NCBI GenBank assembly: GCA_046082625.1
Contig: JBJTYE010000050.1
Coordinates: 1-7,376 of the forward strand
Length of the DNA stretch: 7,376 nt
Reading direction: 5' to 3'
Source of the DNA: Casp-actino8 sp046082625
GTDB taxonomy: Bacteria > Actinomycetota > Acidimicrobiia > Acidimicrobiales > Ilumatobacteraceae
Numbering within the stretch: position 1 is the first letter of the stretch; each line of letters opens with the position of its first letter. The notes beneath the pieces were generated by a model that had not been told where the DNA came from, ran no database searches, and saw nothing but the letters and a program-made list of their open reading frames with translations. Positions 1 through 6,204 of the stretch are shown here, in pieces. A program made the position numbers and the translations under genes.

Positions 1-378
1 TACATCGATGCCGACGGCTATCTCTGGCTGTCGGACCGGAAGATCGACATGATCATCAGTGGTGGCGTGAACATCTATCCCGCCGAGATCGAGGGTGTGC
101 TGGCGGCGCATCCGTCGGTCGAGGACGTGGCGGTCATCGGAGTCCCCGACGAGGAGTTCGGTGAGAGCGTGAAGGCCGTGGTGCAGCTCGCCGAAGGAGT
201 CGCGCCGTCCGAGGATCTGGCCGCGGCCTTGATCGCCCACTGCCGAGAATTTCTGGCGGGTTACAAGGCGCCTCGGTCGGTGGATTTCATCGCCGTCATT
301 CCCCGTACCGGGACCGGCAAGATCCAGAAGCAGCCGCTCCGGGCTCCCTATTGGGAAGGTCGGTCCCGTCGCATTTGA
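1..378 (+). CDS. Acyl-CoA synthetase (AMP-binding, ANL superfamily), C-terminal part only
   Basis: This is the 3' end of an ATP-dependent acid:CoA ligase. The 5' end lies outside the window, and the frame is open from base 1, giving 125 residues. The hinge motif (A8) DRKIDMIISGG is at partial residues 12-22, followed by NIYPAEIE, the usual start of the small C-terminal domain. The A10 motif PRTGTGKIQK carries the lysine that catalyses adenylate formation (codon 319-321). The YWEGRSRRI tail resembles fatty-acid-type synthetases of actinobacteria. The family activates a carboxylic acid through an acyl-AMP to an acyl-CoA in the cytoplasm. The substrate is set by the missing N-terminal domain, so it cannot be called. 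A VOC protein and an SDR follow on the same strand, which suggests a catabolic operon. The family call is secure; 'fatty acid' specificity is not. Confidence 0.93.
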   Translation, partial: YIDADGYLWLSDRKIDMIISGGVNIYPAEIEGVLAAHPSVEDVAVIGVPDEEFGESVKAVVQLAEGVAPSEDLAAALIAHCREFLAGYKAPRSVDFIAVIPRTGTGKIQKQPLRAPYWEGRSRRI

Positions 379-410
379 CGGACCGCTGTCGAAGGAGTGA
401 TGACCGGAAT

Positions 411-415
411 GGAGG
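411..415 (+). promoter_or_regulatory. Ribosome binding site that sets the VOC gene start
   Basis: GGAGG lies 7 bases before GTG 423. It would sit only one base from the in-frame GTG at 417, which makes 417 unlikely. A second purine run, GAAGGAG at 391-397, precedes an out-of-frame six-codon ORF (400-420). No TANNNT-like promoter is seen in this 44-base gap, so the gene is probably cotranscribed with the synthetase. Confidence 0.55.
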
Positions 416-422
416 CGTGACC

Positions 423-890
423 GTGCTCGAGGTCGGTGAGCTGTATCACCACGGAGTCCGGGTGCCCGATCTCGATCAGGCCATGGACGAACTCGGCTCG
501 GCACTGGGCCTCGAGTGGTGTTCGGTGCAGACATCGGTGCAGTCGATCTGGATGCCGGAGAAGGGTTCGCACGAGGTTCCCTTGCGGTTCACGTACTCCC
601 GTCGAGGACCGGTGCACCTGGAACTTCTGGAAGGCGCACCTGGGTCTCTCTGGGACGGGCGTACCGATCCAGGGCTGCATCACGTCGGGTTGTGGTGTGA
701 CGACGTCCGCTCCGCCACCGACACCGCCGTGGCCGACGGATGGGAAGTGGTGATGTCGCAGGCCGAACCAGCAAAGGGGTACGGGGCCTTCGTCTACGTG
801 CGCCCGCCGAGTGGTCTCATCGTGGAACTGGTGTGGTCCGGGATCAAGCCGATGTTCGAGCGGTGGTTCGCCGGAGGAGAATTGAGATGA
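423..890 (+). CDS. VOC superfamily metalloprotein (glyoxalase / methylmalonyl-CoA epimerase-like)
   Basis: This protein of about 155 residues has the vicinal oxygen chelate fold: two paired beta-alpha-beta-beta-beta modules. Likely metal ligands sit where expected: His9 or His10 in LYHHGVRV, Glu67 in VHLELLEG, His86 or His87 in LHHVGLW, and Glu135 in LIVELVW. Spacing and length are close to methylmalonyl-CoA epimerase (about 148 residues), although that enzyme has Gln rather than Glu at the second ligand. VOC proteins include isomerases, epimerases, glyoxalases, dioxygenases and resistance proteins, so the reaction is open. Lying between an acyl-CoA synthetase and an SDR, a CoA-ester epimerase or isomerase role is plausible inference. 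Start GTG 423 is chosen for its ribosome site; an ATG at 351 would overlap the synthetase and add a tail with no family match. The next gene starts 10 bases downstream. Confidence 0.82.
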   Translation: MLEVGELYHHGVRVPDLDQAMDELGSALGLEWCSVQTSVQSIWMPEKGSHEVPLRFTYSRRGPVHLELLEGAPGSLWDGRTDPGLHHVGLWCDDVRSATDTAVADGWEVVMSQAEPAKGYGAFVYVRPPSGLIVELVWSGIKPMFERWFAGGELR

Positions 891-900
891 AGGTGAACTC

Positions 901-1875
901 ATGACCGGGAATGACATCTCGCGACATTTTTCGGGGGAATCCACCACCGATGACGTTCTGGCCGGACTCGATCTGTCCGGGCGTCACTACCTGGTGACCG
1001 GTTCTTCGGGTGGTCTCGGGCTCGAGACGTGTCGAGCCTTGGCGGCACACGGAGCATCGGTGACCATGGCGGCGCGAGACGATACGAAGAACGCCTCGGC
1101 GCGGGATTCGATTCGTGCGTCGGTCCCTGATGCCGATCTCGCACTCCTCCGTTTGGACCTCGGATCCTTGGACTCGGTGTACGGAGCAGCTCAGGAGTTC
1201 CTGGCCCGAGCGACTCCCCTGCACGGCCTCATTCTGAACGCCGGCATCATGGCCACGCCGTTCTCCCGCACGGTCGACGGTTTCGAATCCCAATTCGGCG
1301 TCGACCATCTCGGGCATTTCGCCCTGGCCTGGCACCTGCTGCCGCGCCTCGTGGAGTCCGCTCCGGCACGGGTCGTGGTGCTCAGTTCGGCCGGACATCG
1401 CATGGGGGACGTGGATCTGGAGGACGTGAACTTCGAAGGACGGGCGTACGAACCACTGCTGGCCTACGGGGCCGCCAAGACCTGCAACGTGTTGCACGCC
1501 GTGGCCATCGATCACTTGTATCGGGACGATGGAGTTCGAGCCTTCGCCGTTCACCCTGGTGGCATCCACACCGAACTCGGCCGCTACATGACCCCGGAGG
1601 TCATCTCGTCCCTCATGAGTCGCATCGGGGAGCAGGGCGACACCTTCCGCTGGAAGTCGATTCCGCAGGGTGCGGCCACCTCGGTCTGGGCGGCCACGGC
1701 CCCCGAACTGGAGAACCGTGGTGGGGAGTACTGCGAGGACTGTGCGGTCTCGCCGGTTCTGGCCGATGGGGAAGCGCCTCCGGAGAACGGTGTCGGCGTG
1801 CTGGCCCGAGCAGTGGATACCCAACGGGCGCTCGATCTCTGGAACCTCAGCCTTCGCGTGATCGGGAGCGGCTGA
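901..1875 (+). CDS. Short-chain dehydrogenase/reductase (retinol-dehydrogenase-like SDR)
   Basis: A 324-residue NAD(P)-dependent oxidoreductase with a complete classical-SDR set. It has the cofactor glycine motif TGSSGGLG (33-40), Arg59 after the second strand (favouring NADP), LDL around 85-87, the NAG motif (113-115), a catalytic serine in VVLSSAGHR (about 162-163) and YGAAK with Tyr189 and Lys193. The PGGIHTEL segment after the active site, and the length, fit the retinol dehydrogenase / WW-domain-oxidoreductase-like branch rather than short FabG types. Likely role: reversible oxidation of a hydrophobic alcohol to an aldehyde or ketone in the cytoplasm. AAGGTGA at 890-896 is a good ribosome site for ATG 901. 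The gene starts 10 bases after the VOC gene and is clearly in its operon. Alcohol substrate unknown. Confidence 0.92.
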   Translation: MTGNDISRHFSGESTTDDVLAGLDLSGRHYLVTGSSGGLGLETCRALAAHGASVTMAARDDTKNASARDSIRASVPDADLALLRLDLGSLDSVYGAAQEFLARATPLHGLILNAGIMATPFSRTVDGFESQFGVDHLGHFALAWHLLPRLVESAPARVVVLSSAGHRMGDVDLEDVNFEGRAYEPLLAYGAAKTCNVLHAVAIDHLYRDDGVRAFAVHPGGIHTELGRYMTPEVISSLMSRIGEQGDTFRWKSIPQGAATSVWAATAPELENRGGEYCEDCAVSPVLADGEAPPENGVGVLARAVDTQRALDLWNLSLRVIGSG

Positions 1876-1893
1876 TCGGGTTCGGCTGATCGG
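1869..1893 (+). repeat. 11-base direct repeat spanning the SDR stop codon
   Basis: CGGCTGATCGG occurs at 1869-1879 and again at 1883-1893, separated by three bases (14-base period). The first copy contains the SDR stop codon TGA, and the second repeats that TGA in a different frame. It may be a small tandem duplication at the gene end. No hairpin with a T-run follows, so I do not call it a terminator. Confidence 0.6.
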
Positions 1894-1943
1894 TGCCGCC
1901 CGTCTCGATCGCCGTTTGCTCGGTGAGTCGCCGCACGAAGACC

Positions 1944-1964
1944 GGGCTCGGGCTCGGGTAGAGT
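1944..1964 (+). promoter_or_regulatory. Candidate promoter of the carotenoid oxygenase gene
   Basis: TAGAGT at 1959-1964 fits the actinobacterial -10 form TANNNT and lies 31 bases before the start codon. Two tandem GGGCTC hexamers (1944-1955) plus GGG abut it. No convincing -35 is visible. Two other unit heads in the window carry the same TAGNNT form (TAGGTT, TAGTTT), which strengthens the call a little. Transcription would begin near 1971. Confidence 0.35.
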
Positions 1965-1995
1965 TCGGGTCACGCTGAACGAATGGGGGTTCGAG

Positions 1996-3354
1996 ATGGC
2001 CGATGTGATGGATGCTCAGACCAGTGAGTCGACGCCGTGGTTCCTGCGGGGCAATTACGCCCCGGTGTTCGACGAGATCACCGACACCAATCTCCGGGTG
2101 ACCGGATCGATCCCGAAATCGTTGAATGGTCTGTACCTCCGCAACGGATCCAATCCGCGCAACGGACAGGCCGGTCACTGGTTCTTCGGTGACGGTATGG
2201 TCCACGGTGTCCGTCTTGAGAACGGGCAAGCCAAGTGGTATCGAAACCGGTACGTGCGCACGCCGAAGTGGGAGAAGTACCTGGACGCCATGGACGAAGA
2301 GGCCATGTTCGATCCGGCGGCCAGTGCCGCCAACACGCACGTCCTGGCGCACGCTGGTCGCATCTGGGCCCTCGAAGAGGGGCACCTGCCGTGGGAGTTG
2401 TCGCCGGAGTTGGAGACCCTCGGCTGCGACGACTTCGGCGGTCGCCTGACCACCGCTTTCACTGCGCATCCCAAGCTCTGCCCGGAAACCAATGAACTGC
2501 ATTTCTTCGGCTATTCGCCGATCGCGCCCTTCCTGACCTATCACGTCCTGGACGGTGAAGGACGGTTGGCCCACACGGCCCCCATCACCGTTCCGAAGGG
2601 AACGATGATGCACGACTTCATGATCACCCGGGATCACGCCATCTTCATGGACCTGCCGGTGGTCTTCGACATGGACAAGATGGCTGCCGGTCAGTCTCCC
2701 ATCGGTTGGGACGACGACTACGGCGCGCGTATCGGCATCATGCCTCGCTTCGGCACCGACAAGGACGTGCGGTGGTTCGAAGTGGATCCGTGTTACGTCT
2801 TCCATCCCTTGAATGCCTACGTGGACGGAAACAAGGTCGTCTGCGACGTCGGTCGTCATGCCTCCATGTGGCGCGGCTCGATGGAGAACTTCGAACCGAG
2901 CTACATGCATCGGTGGACCTTCGATCTGGCGACGGGTGCAGTCACCGAACAGCAGATGGACGACTGGTCACACGCATTCCCGCGGGTCGACGATCGCGTC
3001 GTGGGTCTCAAGCATCGGTACGGCTGGGTGGCCGGACCGCGGGCCGGTTCGAAGGGCGACATGGGTGATGCTGGTGTCATCGCCCGGTACGACATGACCA
3101 CCGGCGACAAGGTGATCCATGACTTCGGGCCGACGGCTCATCCCGGCGAGTTCGTCTTCGTGCAGGATTCCGACACTGCTGGTGAAGACGAGGGCTGGGC
3201 CATGGGGTTCGTCTACGACGACGCCACCGAGACCTCCGAACTGGTCATCCTGGACGGCTCGGATGTGTCCAAGCCTCCGGTGGCCCGGATCCATCTCCCG
3301 CAGCGAGTGCCCTTCGGCTTCCACGGCAGCTGGGTGCACGACTCCGCCCTGTGA
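1996..3354 (+). CDS. Carotenoid oxygenase family (CCD/RPE65/lignostilbene dioxygenase) non-haem iron enzyme
   Basis: A 452-residue member of the seven-bladed beta-propeller dioxygenases that split an alkene C=C bond into two carbonyls using Fe(II) and O2. The N-terminal signature GLYLRNGSNP (45-54) and HWFFGDGMVHG (61-71) are typical. All four iron-binding histidines are present: His158 (TAHPK), His206 (MMHDF), His270 (VFHPLNA) and His443 (GFHGSW, ten residues from the end). The length is a little short but normal for bacterial members. No signal peptide is seen, so it is probably cytosolic. Possible substrates include carotenoids, apocarotenoids, stilbenes and related phenylpropanoids; the sequence read by eye does not decide. 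The ribosome site is a weak GGGGG (1985-1989). The gene has its own candidate promoter and runs convergent to the epoxide hydrolase gene, with stop codons 39 bases apart and no obvious terminator between. Confidence 0.94.
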   Translation: MADVMDAQTSESTPWFLRGNYAPVFDEITDTNLRVTGSIPKSLNGLYLRNGSNPRNGQAGHWFFGDGMVHGVRLENGQAKWYRNRYVRTPKWEKYLDAMDEEAMFDPAASAANTHVLAHAGRIWALEEGHLPWELSPELETLGCDDFGGRLTTAFTAHPKLCPETNELHFFGYSPIAPFLTYHVLDGEGRLAHTAPITVPKGTMMHDFMITRDHAIFMDLPVVFDMDKMAAGQSPIGWDDDYGARIGIMPRFGTDKDVRWFEVDPCYVFHPLNAYVDGNKVVCDVGRHASMWRGSMENFEPSYMHRWTFDLATGAVTEQQMDDWSHAFPRVDDRVVGLKHRYGWVAGPRAGSKGDMGDAGVIARYDMTTGDKVIHDFGPTAHPGEFVFVQDSDTAGEDEGWAMGFVYDDATETSELVILDGSDVSKPPVARIHLPQRVPFGFHGSWVHDSAL

Positions 3355-3393
3355 CGGGCCGGGACACCTGAGAACGTCGGTGGCGCGAGAGCG

Positions 3394-3774
3394 TCAGCGG
3401 GGATTGTCGGCAGGGAACTGCTTCAGATAGCTGGACATGTCGAAATAGTCCCGCCAGAGCACGATCTTGCCGTCGACGACTTCCCACACCCCGGTGACCG
3501 GAAGTTCGATCCAGCCGAAGTCCATCTTGAACTTGTCGGTGCGCTCGTTGAACACCACATTGCCGACCGCGGCTTCGCGGTGGATGGGCCAGGTGATCTC
3601 GGTGCACCGCGCGAACATCGGCCCGAGAATCCCGTTGATGCCGTCCGGCCCATGGACCTTGCCCATGGGCACGTTGTCGTATTCGCAGTTCGGAGCGACG
3701 TAGTGCAACGCCCCCGGTAGATCGTTGCGCTCGAGAGCGGCGATGAAAGCGTGGACGACGTCGAGTGGGGTCAT
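3394..3774 (-). CDS. Limonene-1,2-epoxide hydrolase family protein (LEH / EphG-like)
   Basis: A 126-residue protein of the NTF2-like fold. Residues match the catalytic set known for Rhodococcus LEH (Tyr53, Asn55, Arg99, Asp101, Asp132). These are Tyr32 and Asn34 in EYDNVPM, Arg78 and Asp80 in NERTDKF, and Asp109 in LWRDYFD; the Trp-Arg-Asp-Tyr-Phe run also matches Trp130 to Phe134. The Tyr-to-Arg spacing of 46 is identical. LEH enzymes add water to an epoxide in one step to give a vicinal diol, using Arg and two Asp residues. The protein is shorter than LEH (149 residues), mostly at the N-terminus. It starts 61 bases after the molybdoenzyme gene on the same strand, with AAGGA as ribosome site. 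The natural epoxide is unknown; terpene, sterol or fatty epoxides are all possible. A plain SnoaL-like label would also fit but understates the intact active site. Confidence 0.85.
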   Translation of the reverse strand: MTPLDVVHAFIAALERNDLPGALHYVAPNCEYDNVPMGKVHGPDGINGILGPMFARCTEITWPIHREAAVGNVVFNERTDKFKMDFGWIELPVTGVWEVVDGKIVLWRDYFDMSSYLKQFPADNPR

Positions 3775-3780
3775 GGTTGG

Positions 3781-3785
3781 TCCTT
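3781..3785 (-). promoter_or_regulatory. Ribosome binding site of the epoxide hydrolase gene
   Basis: AAGGA on the minus strand lies 6 bases before the ATG at 3774. This supports the 126-residue start, with no longer N-terminus needed. Confidence 0.6.
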
Positions 3786-3804
3786 GGTGAAGAGCGACGA
3801 AATC

Positions 3805-3810
3805 ATGTTA
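3805..3810 (-). promoter_or_regulatory. Possible internal -10 for the epoxide hydrolase gene
   Basis: TAACAT on the minus strand fits TANNNT and sits in a locally AT-richer patch in the 61-base gap before the epoxide hydrolase. CTGCTG about 17 bases upstream is a poor -35 match. If real, the hydrolase could be made independently of the molybdoenzyme; otherwise the two are simply cotranscribed. Confidence 0.25.
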
Positions 3811-3823
3811 CGCAAGACGACCG

Positions 3824-3837
3824 GAATCAGCAGATTC
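3824..3837. repeat. Small palindrome at the molybdoenzyme gene end
   Basis: GAATC-AGCA-GATTC is a perfect 5-base inverted repeat with a 4-base loop. It overlaps the molybdoenzyme stop codon and the region where a -35 for the hydrolase promoter would lie. It could be a weak operator or hairpin; it is too short to be sure it is more than chance. Confidence 0.3.
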
Positions 3838-5986
3838 ACACGGATGTCGATTGAACGGCCCGAATCTTGACCGGGATGGCGCTTTGCACCACCATGCCGG
3901 TGATCGCGTCGTAGCCGCGATCCACCGAAACCAGCCGATTGGTCGGAGATCCGATGTCCCGCACCTTTTCGTCGGTCAGAGACGAGCCGCCCCAGGAATG
4001 CGCCATCGATATCACGCCTCGGCGCACATCGGGTGCGCTCTCCACGACGGCCCACAGTGACGAGCGCGGGGAGGCGACTTCGATGACGTCGCCGTCGGCG
4101 AGATCGAGCACCTCCATGTCATCGGGATTCATGTAGGCCGGATTGGTGCGGCCCTTGGCCCCGAGGGCGGAAAGTTCCGGGCCGTAGGAATTCAGCACGT
4201 GCTTGAGGCGTCGGCTCACCAGCCGGAACGGGTATTCCGACGCGTCGATGCCGAGGGCCTCGGCGGCATCGGTCTCGTCGGCGACACGTCGCAATTCGTC
4301 GATGACGTCCGATGGCGCCACGGTGAAACGCGCCGAACATGCGGGATCGGCGGGCTGAACGACCATGGCCTTGTCGGGGTGGAGGCGGCGCAGGTTCTGG
4401 CGGACTTCCGACATCGGCATGCGGCTGCCGGCGTAAGCGAGATCCAGCATGTCGTCGTCGGAGGGACGGCGATCCATCGGTGCGGCCCCTCCTGCCAGCG
4501 GAAGTGACGATCCGAGGCGCTGGGCCACCTCCCAGAAGAACTCCCATTCGTTCAGCACGTCGCCGTGTTTCGGCAGGACCGCCTCGGTGTAATTGGTGTA
4601 GGGGGCGTTGAACCAGCGATCCATGAGGTGCGGAACGTCGGCCCGCTCCAGCGACAGGGTCGGAGCGATCACCACGTGGGCATATTCGGCGGTGGCACTC
4701 ATGCGGTGGTCGATCACCACCAGCAATTCCAGGTCCTGCAGGGCTCGGATGGTGAGTTCTTGATCGGGCCAGGCCACCACGGGATTGCCACCGTTTACGA
4801 TGAGGGCCCGCACCCGACCGTCTCCCTCGGTGAGGATCTCCTCGGCCAGGGTGGTGGTCAACATCTCGCCTCGGATACCGCGGAGATTGCGCACCCTCGA
4901 CGGTGTGCCGGTGGCTGGTGGCCGGGCGGCGTGGACCTGAGCTCGCTTGGGCGCCGGTGGATAGAGGAAGTATCCGCTGTCGAGACGGTCCCCTTCCTTG
5001 TTCACCCGTCCGCAGATGGTGTTGAGAACGATGGACAAGTGCTCGGTGAGACCCGAGTGCGGAGCCATGTTGGGACCGGTCCCGGTGCCGCAGGTGCCAC
5101 GAGAAGCGCTCGCGAACATCCGGGCGGCCGCTTCGATGTCTCGCGCCGGAAGTTCACAACGTTCGGCCACCACGTCGAGCGGAAATTCGTCCATGGCTTG
5201 GCGCAACTCGTCCAGATCTCCGATCCATTGGTCGCAGAAGGCTCGGTCGAAGAGATCGTGGTCGAGAATGATCTTGATCATTCCGGCGAGAAGTGTGGGG
5301 TCTTCACCCGGTCTGATGGGAAGGTGGAGGTCCGCTTGGGTGGCCAACTCGGTGCGACGTGGATCGACCACGATCACCTTCATGCCGCGACGTTTGGCAT
5401 CGCGCAGCACGACGAACGGGTTGGTTCCCTGGAGTCCGCCGACCGGTCCGTAACTGGAGACCAGCGGGTTGTAGCCGATGGCCATCATCACGTCGGCGTT
5501 GGAGAAATCGTGATAGCCGGCTTCCCAGATGCCGACGCGGAAGGGAGCCGTGGCCTTGGCCGGCTGATCGATGGTTACCGACGTGTAGAACGACGGCGAA
5601 TCGAGGCCTTGATGGAAGGCTCGGGCCACCGGGATGGCCAGGCTGTTCTGGTACCCGCCGGTGCCGGTGTAACTGGCCACGGCCCGCGGCCCGTAGGTGT
5701 CGATGATGCGCCGGAGTTCCGTGGCCACCAGGTCGAGAGCCGCAGACGATGTGGTGGTCTCGAACGTTCCGTCGGGACGGCGCATCAAAGGGGCGGTGAG
5801 GCGTCCCGGATGCGTCATCTGCTCCGGAAGCTGACGACCCTTGATGCAGGTGTACCCGGCGAAGATGGGATCACTCGGGATACCGCGAATGGCGACGGCG
5901 CGGCCATCGGCGACATCGACCTCGATCGGACAGGCTGCATGGCAGACCCGGCAGAAGGATTCACGGGAAGAAAGACCTTCAGTCAT
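3836..5986 (-). CDS. Molybdopterin oxidoreductase with N-terminal 4Fe-4S site (DMSO reductase superfamily)
   Basis: A 716-residue enzyme binding a bis-(pyranopterin guanine dinucleotide) molybdenum or tungsten cofactor. N-terminal cysteines C12-x2-C15-x3-C19 and C47 (YTCIKG) hold a 4Fe-4S cluster, and Lys49 is at the usual electron-relay position. The central pterin domain includes IGYNPLVSS, VIVVDPRRTELA and the glycine-rich GTCGTGTGPN. The C-terminal dinucleotide-binding domain (about 585-712) has NPAYMNPDDM and GDVIEVASPRSS. No twin-arginine signal is seen, so it is probably cytoplasmic. No Cys, Sec or Ser is obvious where the family's metal ligand lies; Asp140 in TIDQPAK is the best candidate. 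No FeS or membrane partner is encoded nearby. ATG 5986 is chosen because CRVC then lies at the normal distance; an upstream TTG (6064) would overlap the likely -10. The substrate is unknown. Confidence 0.9.
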   Translation of the reverse strand: MTEGLSSRESFCRVCHAACPIEVDVADGRAVAIRGIPSDPIFAGYTCIKGRQLPEQMTHPGRLTAPLMRRPDGTFETTTSSAALDLVATELRRIIDTYGPRAVASYTGTGGYQNSLAIPVARAFHQGLDSPSFYTSVTIDQPAKATAPFRVGIWEAGYHDFSNADVMMAIGYNPLVSSYGPVGGLQGTNPFVVLRDAKRRGMKVIVVDPRRTELATQADLHLPIRPGEDPTLLAGMIKIILDHDLFDRAFCDQWIGDLDELRQAMDEFPLDVVAERCELPARDIEAAARMFASASRGTCGTGTGPNMAPHSGLTEHLSIVLNTICGRVNKEGDRLDSGYFLYPPAPKRAQVHAARPPATGTPSRVRNLRGIRGEMLTTTLAEEILTEGDGRVRALIVNGGNPVVAWPDQELTIRALQDLELLVVIDHRMSATAEYAHVVIAPTLSLERADVPHLMDRWFNAPYTNYTEAVLPKHGDVLNEWEFFWEVAQRLGSSLPLAGGAAPMDRRPSDDDMLDLAYAGSRMPMSEVRQNLRRLHPDKAMVVQPADPACSARFTVAPSDVIDELRRVADETDAAEALGIDASEYPFRLVSRRLKHVLNSYGPELSALGAKGRTNPAYMNPDDMEVLDLADGDVIEVASPRSSLWAVVESAPDVRRGVISMAHSWGGSSLTDEKVRDIGSPTNRLVSVDRGYDAITGMVVQSAIPVKIRAVQSTSV

Positions 5987-6062
5987 ACCGACTGCCCCCA
6001 ATCGATTGCTTGCCCCAACAGGCTCCCCGACCACGATCGATCTCGGAAGAACTGCGATCCTC

Positions 6063-6068
6063 AACCTA
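6063..6068 (-). promoter_or_regulatory. Candidate promoter of the molybdoenzyme-epoxide hydrolase operon
   Basis: TAGGTT on the minus strand fits TANNNT and is flanked by GGGT and GAGG. It would start transcription near 6057, leaving a leader of about 70 bases before ATG 5986. No -35 is recognisable. The call argues against the longer TTG-started protein. Confidence 0.35.
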
Positions 6069-6109
6069 ACCCGGCACCTGGGCTGGCGCTAGGGACGGAC
6101 GGGGAAATC

Positions 6110-6120
6110 GCCCGACGGGC
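6110..6120. promoter_or_regulatory. Palindrome in the divergent control region, possible operator
   Basis: GCCCG-A-CGGGC is a perfect 5-base inverted repeat, roughly midway between the two outward-facing -10 candidates (6063-6068 and 6169-6174). CTCC/GGAG arms follow at 6121-6138. The position suits a regulator controlling both operons, but short GC palindromes are common in such DNA and no regulator gene is visible. Confidence 0.22.
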
Positions 6121-6168
6121 CTCCTGCGGGCACGGGAGTTCATCTCGTCGCCCTGACCGGCGGCCGAT

Positions 6169-6174
6169 TAGTTT
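6169..6174 (+). promoter_or_regulatory. Candidate -10 of the luciferase-like oxidoreductase-P450 operon
   Basis: TAGTTT fits TANNNT in an otherwise GC-rich stretch, 26 bases before ATG 6201. A start site 7 bases downstream would be base 6181, the A of another ATG. No good -35 is visible; CTGACC at 6153-6158 is too close to be one. Confidence 0.38.
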
Positions 6175-6180
6175 GTCCCC

Positions 6181-6204
6181 ATGATCGGCCAGGGGGAACG
6201 ATGA
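6181..6204 (+). CDS. Possible leader mini-ORF MIGQGER
   Basis: Seven codons from ATG 6181 end at TGA 6202-6204, overlapping the next gene's start as ATGA (6201-6204). The ATG falls at the predicted transcription start, so it could be translated leaderless, as is common in actinobacteria, and pass ribosomes to the main gene. It contains that gene's ribosome site. There is no coding evidence beyond position, and chance is a real alternative. Confidence 0.2.
   Translation: MIGQGER

Noticed and set aside
351..422. Longer VOC protein from ATG 351
   Set aside because: It would overlap the synthetase by 28 bases. The added 24 residues resemble no VOC N-terminus, and a well-placed GGAGG favours GTG 423.
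1983..2027. Out-of-frame 14-codon ORF at ATG 1983 overlapping the carotenoid oxygenase start
   Set aside because: It does not end at the start codon, has no ribosome site, and reads like chance.
844..2910. 688-codon open frame on the minus strand opposite the SDR and carotenoid oxygenase genes
   Set aside because: It is antisense to two genes with full catalytic motifs, spans their intergenic gap, and its protein is rich in His, Arg and Gly with no domain. This is the usual mirror frame of GC-rich codon use.
3355..3393. Bidirectional terminator between the convergent stop codons
   Set aside because: I found no stable inverted repeat or T-run in these 39 bases, so termination is either factor-dependent or lies within the genes.
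3836..5986. Naming the molybdoenzyme as formate dehydrogenase, nitrate reductase or acetylene hydratase
   Set aside because: It lacks the Sec or Cys metal ligand, the length and the partner genes of those enzymes; only the superfamily call is supported.
5987..6064. Longer molybdoenzyme from a TTG at 6064
   Set aside because: The TTG overlaps the likely -10 (6063-6068), and the added 26 residues have neither a twin-arginine motif nor family similarity.
4565..6184. 539-codon open frame on the plus strand opposite the molybdoenzyme
   Set aside because: It is a mirror frame of a well-supported gene, with low-complexity composition and no recognisable motif.
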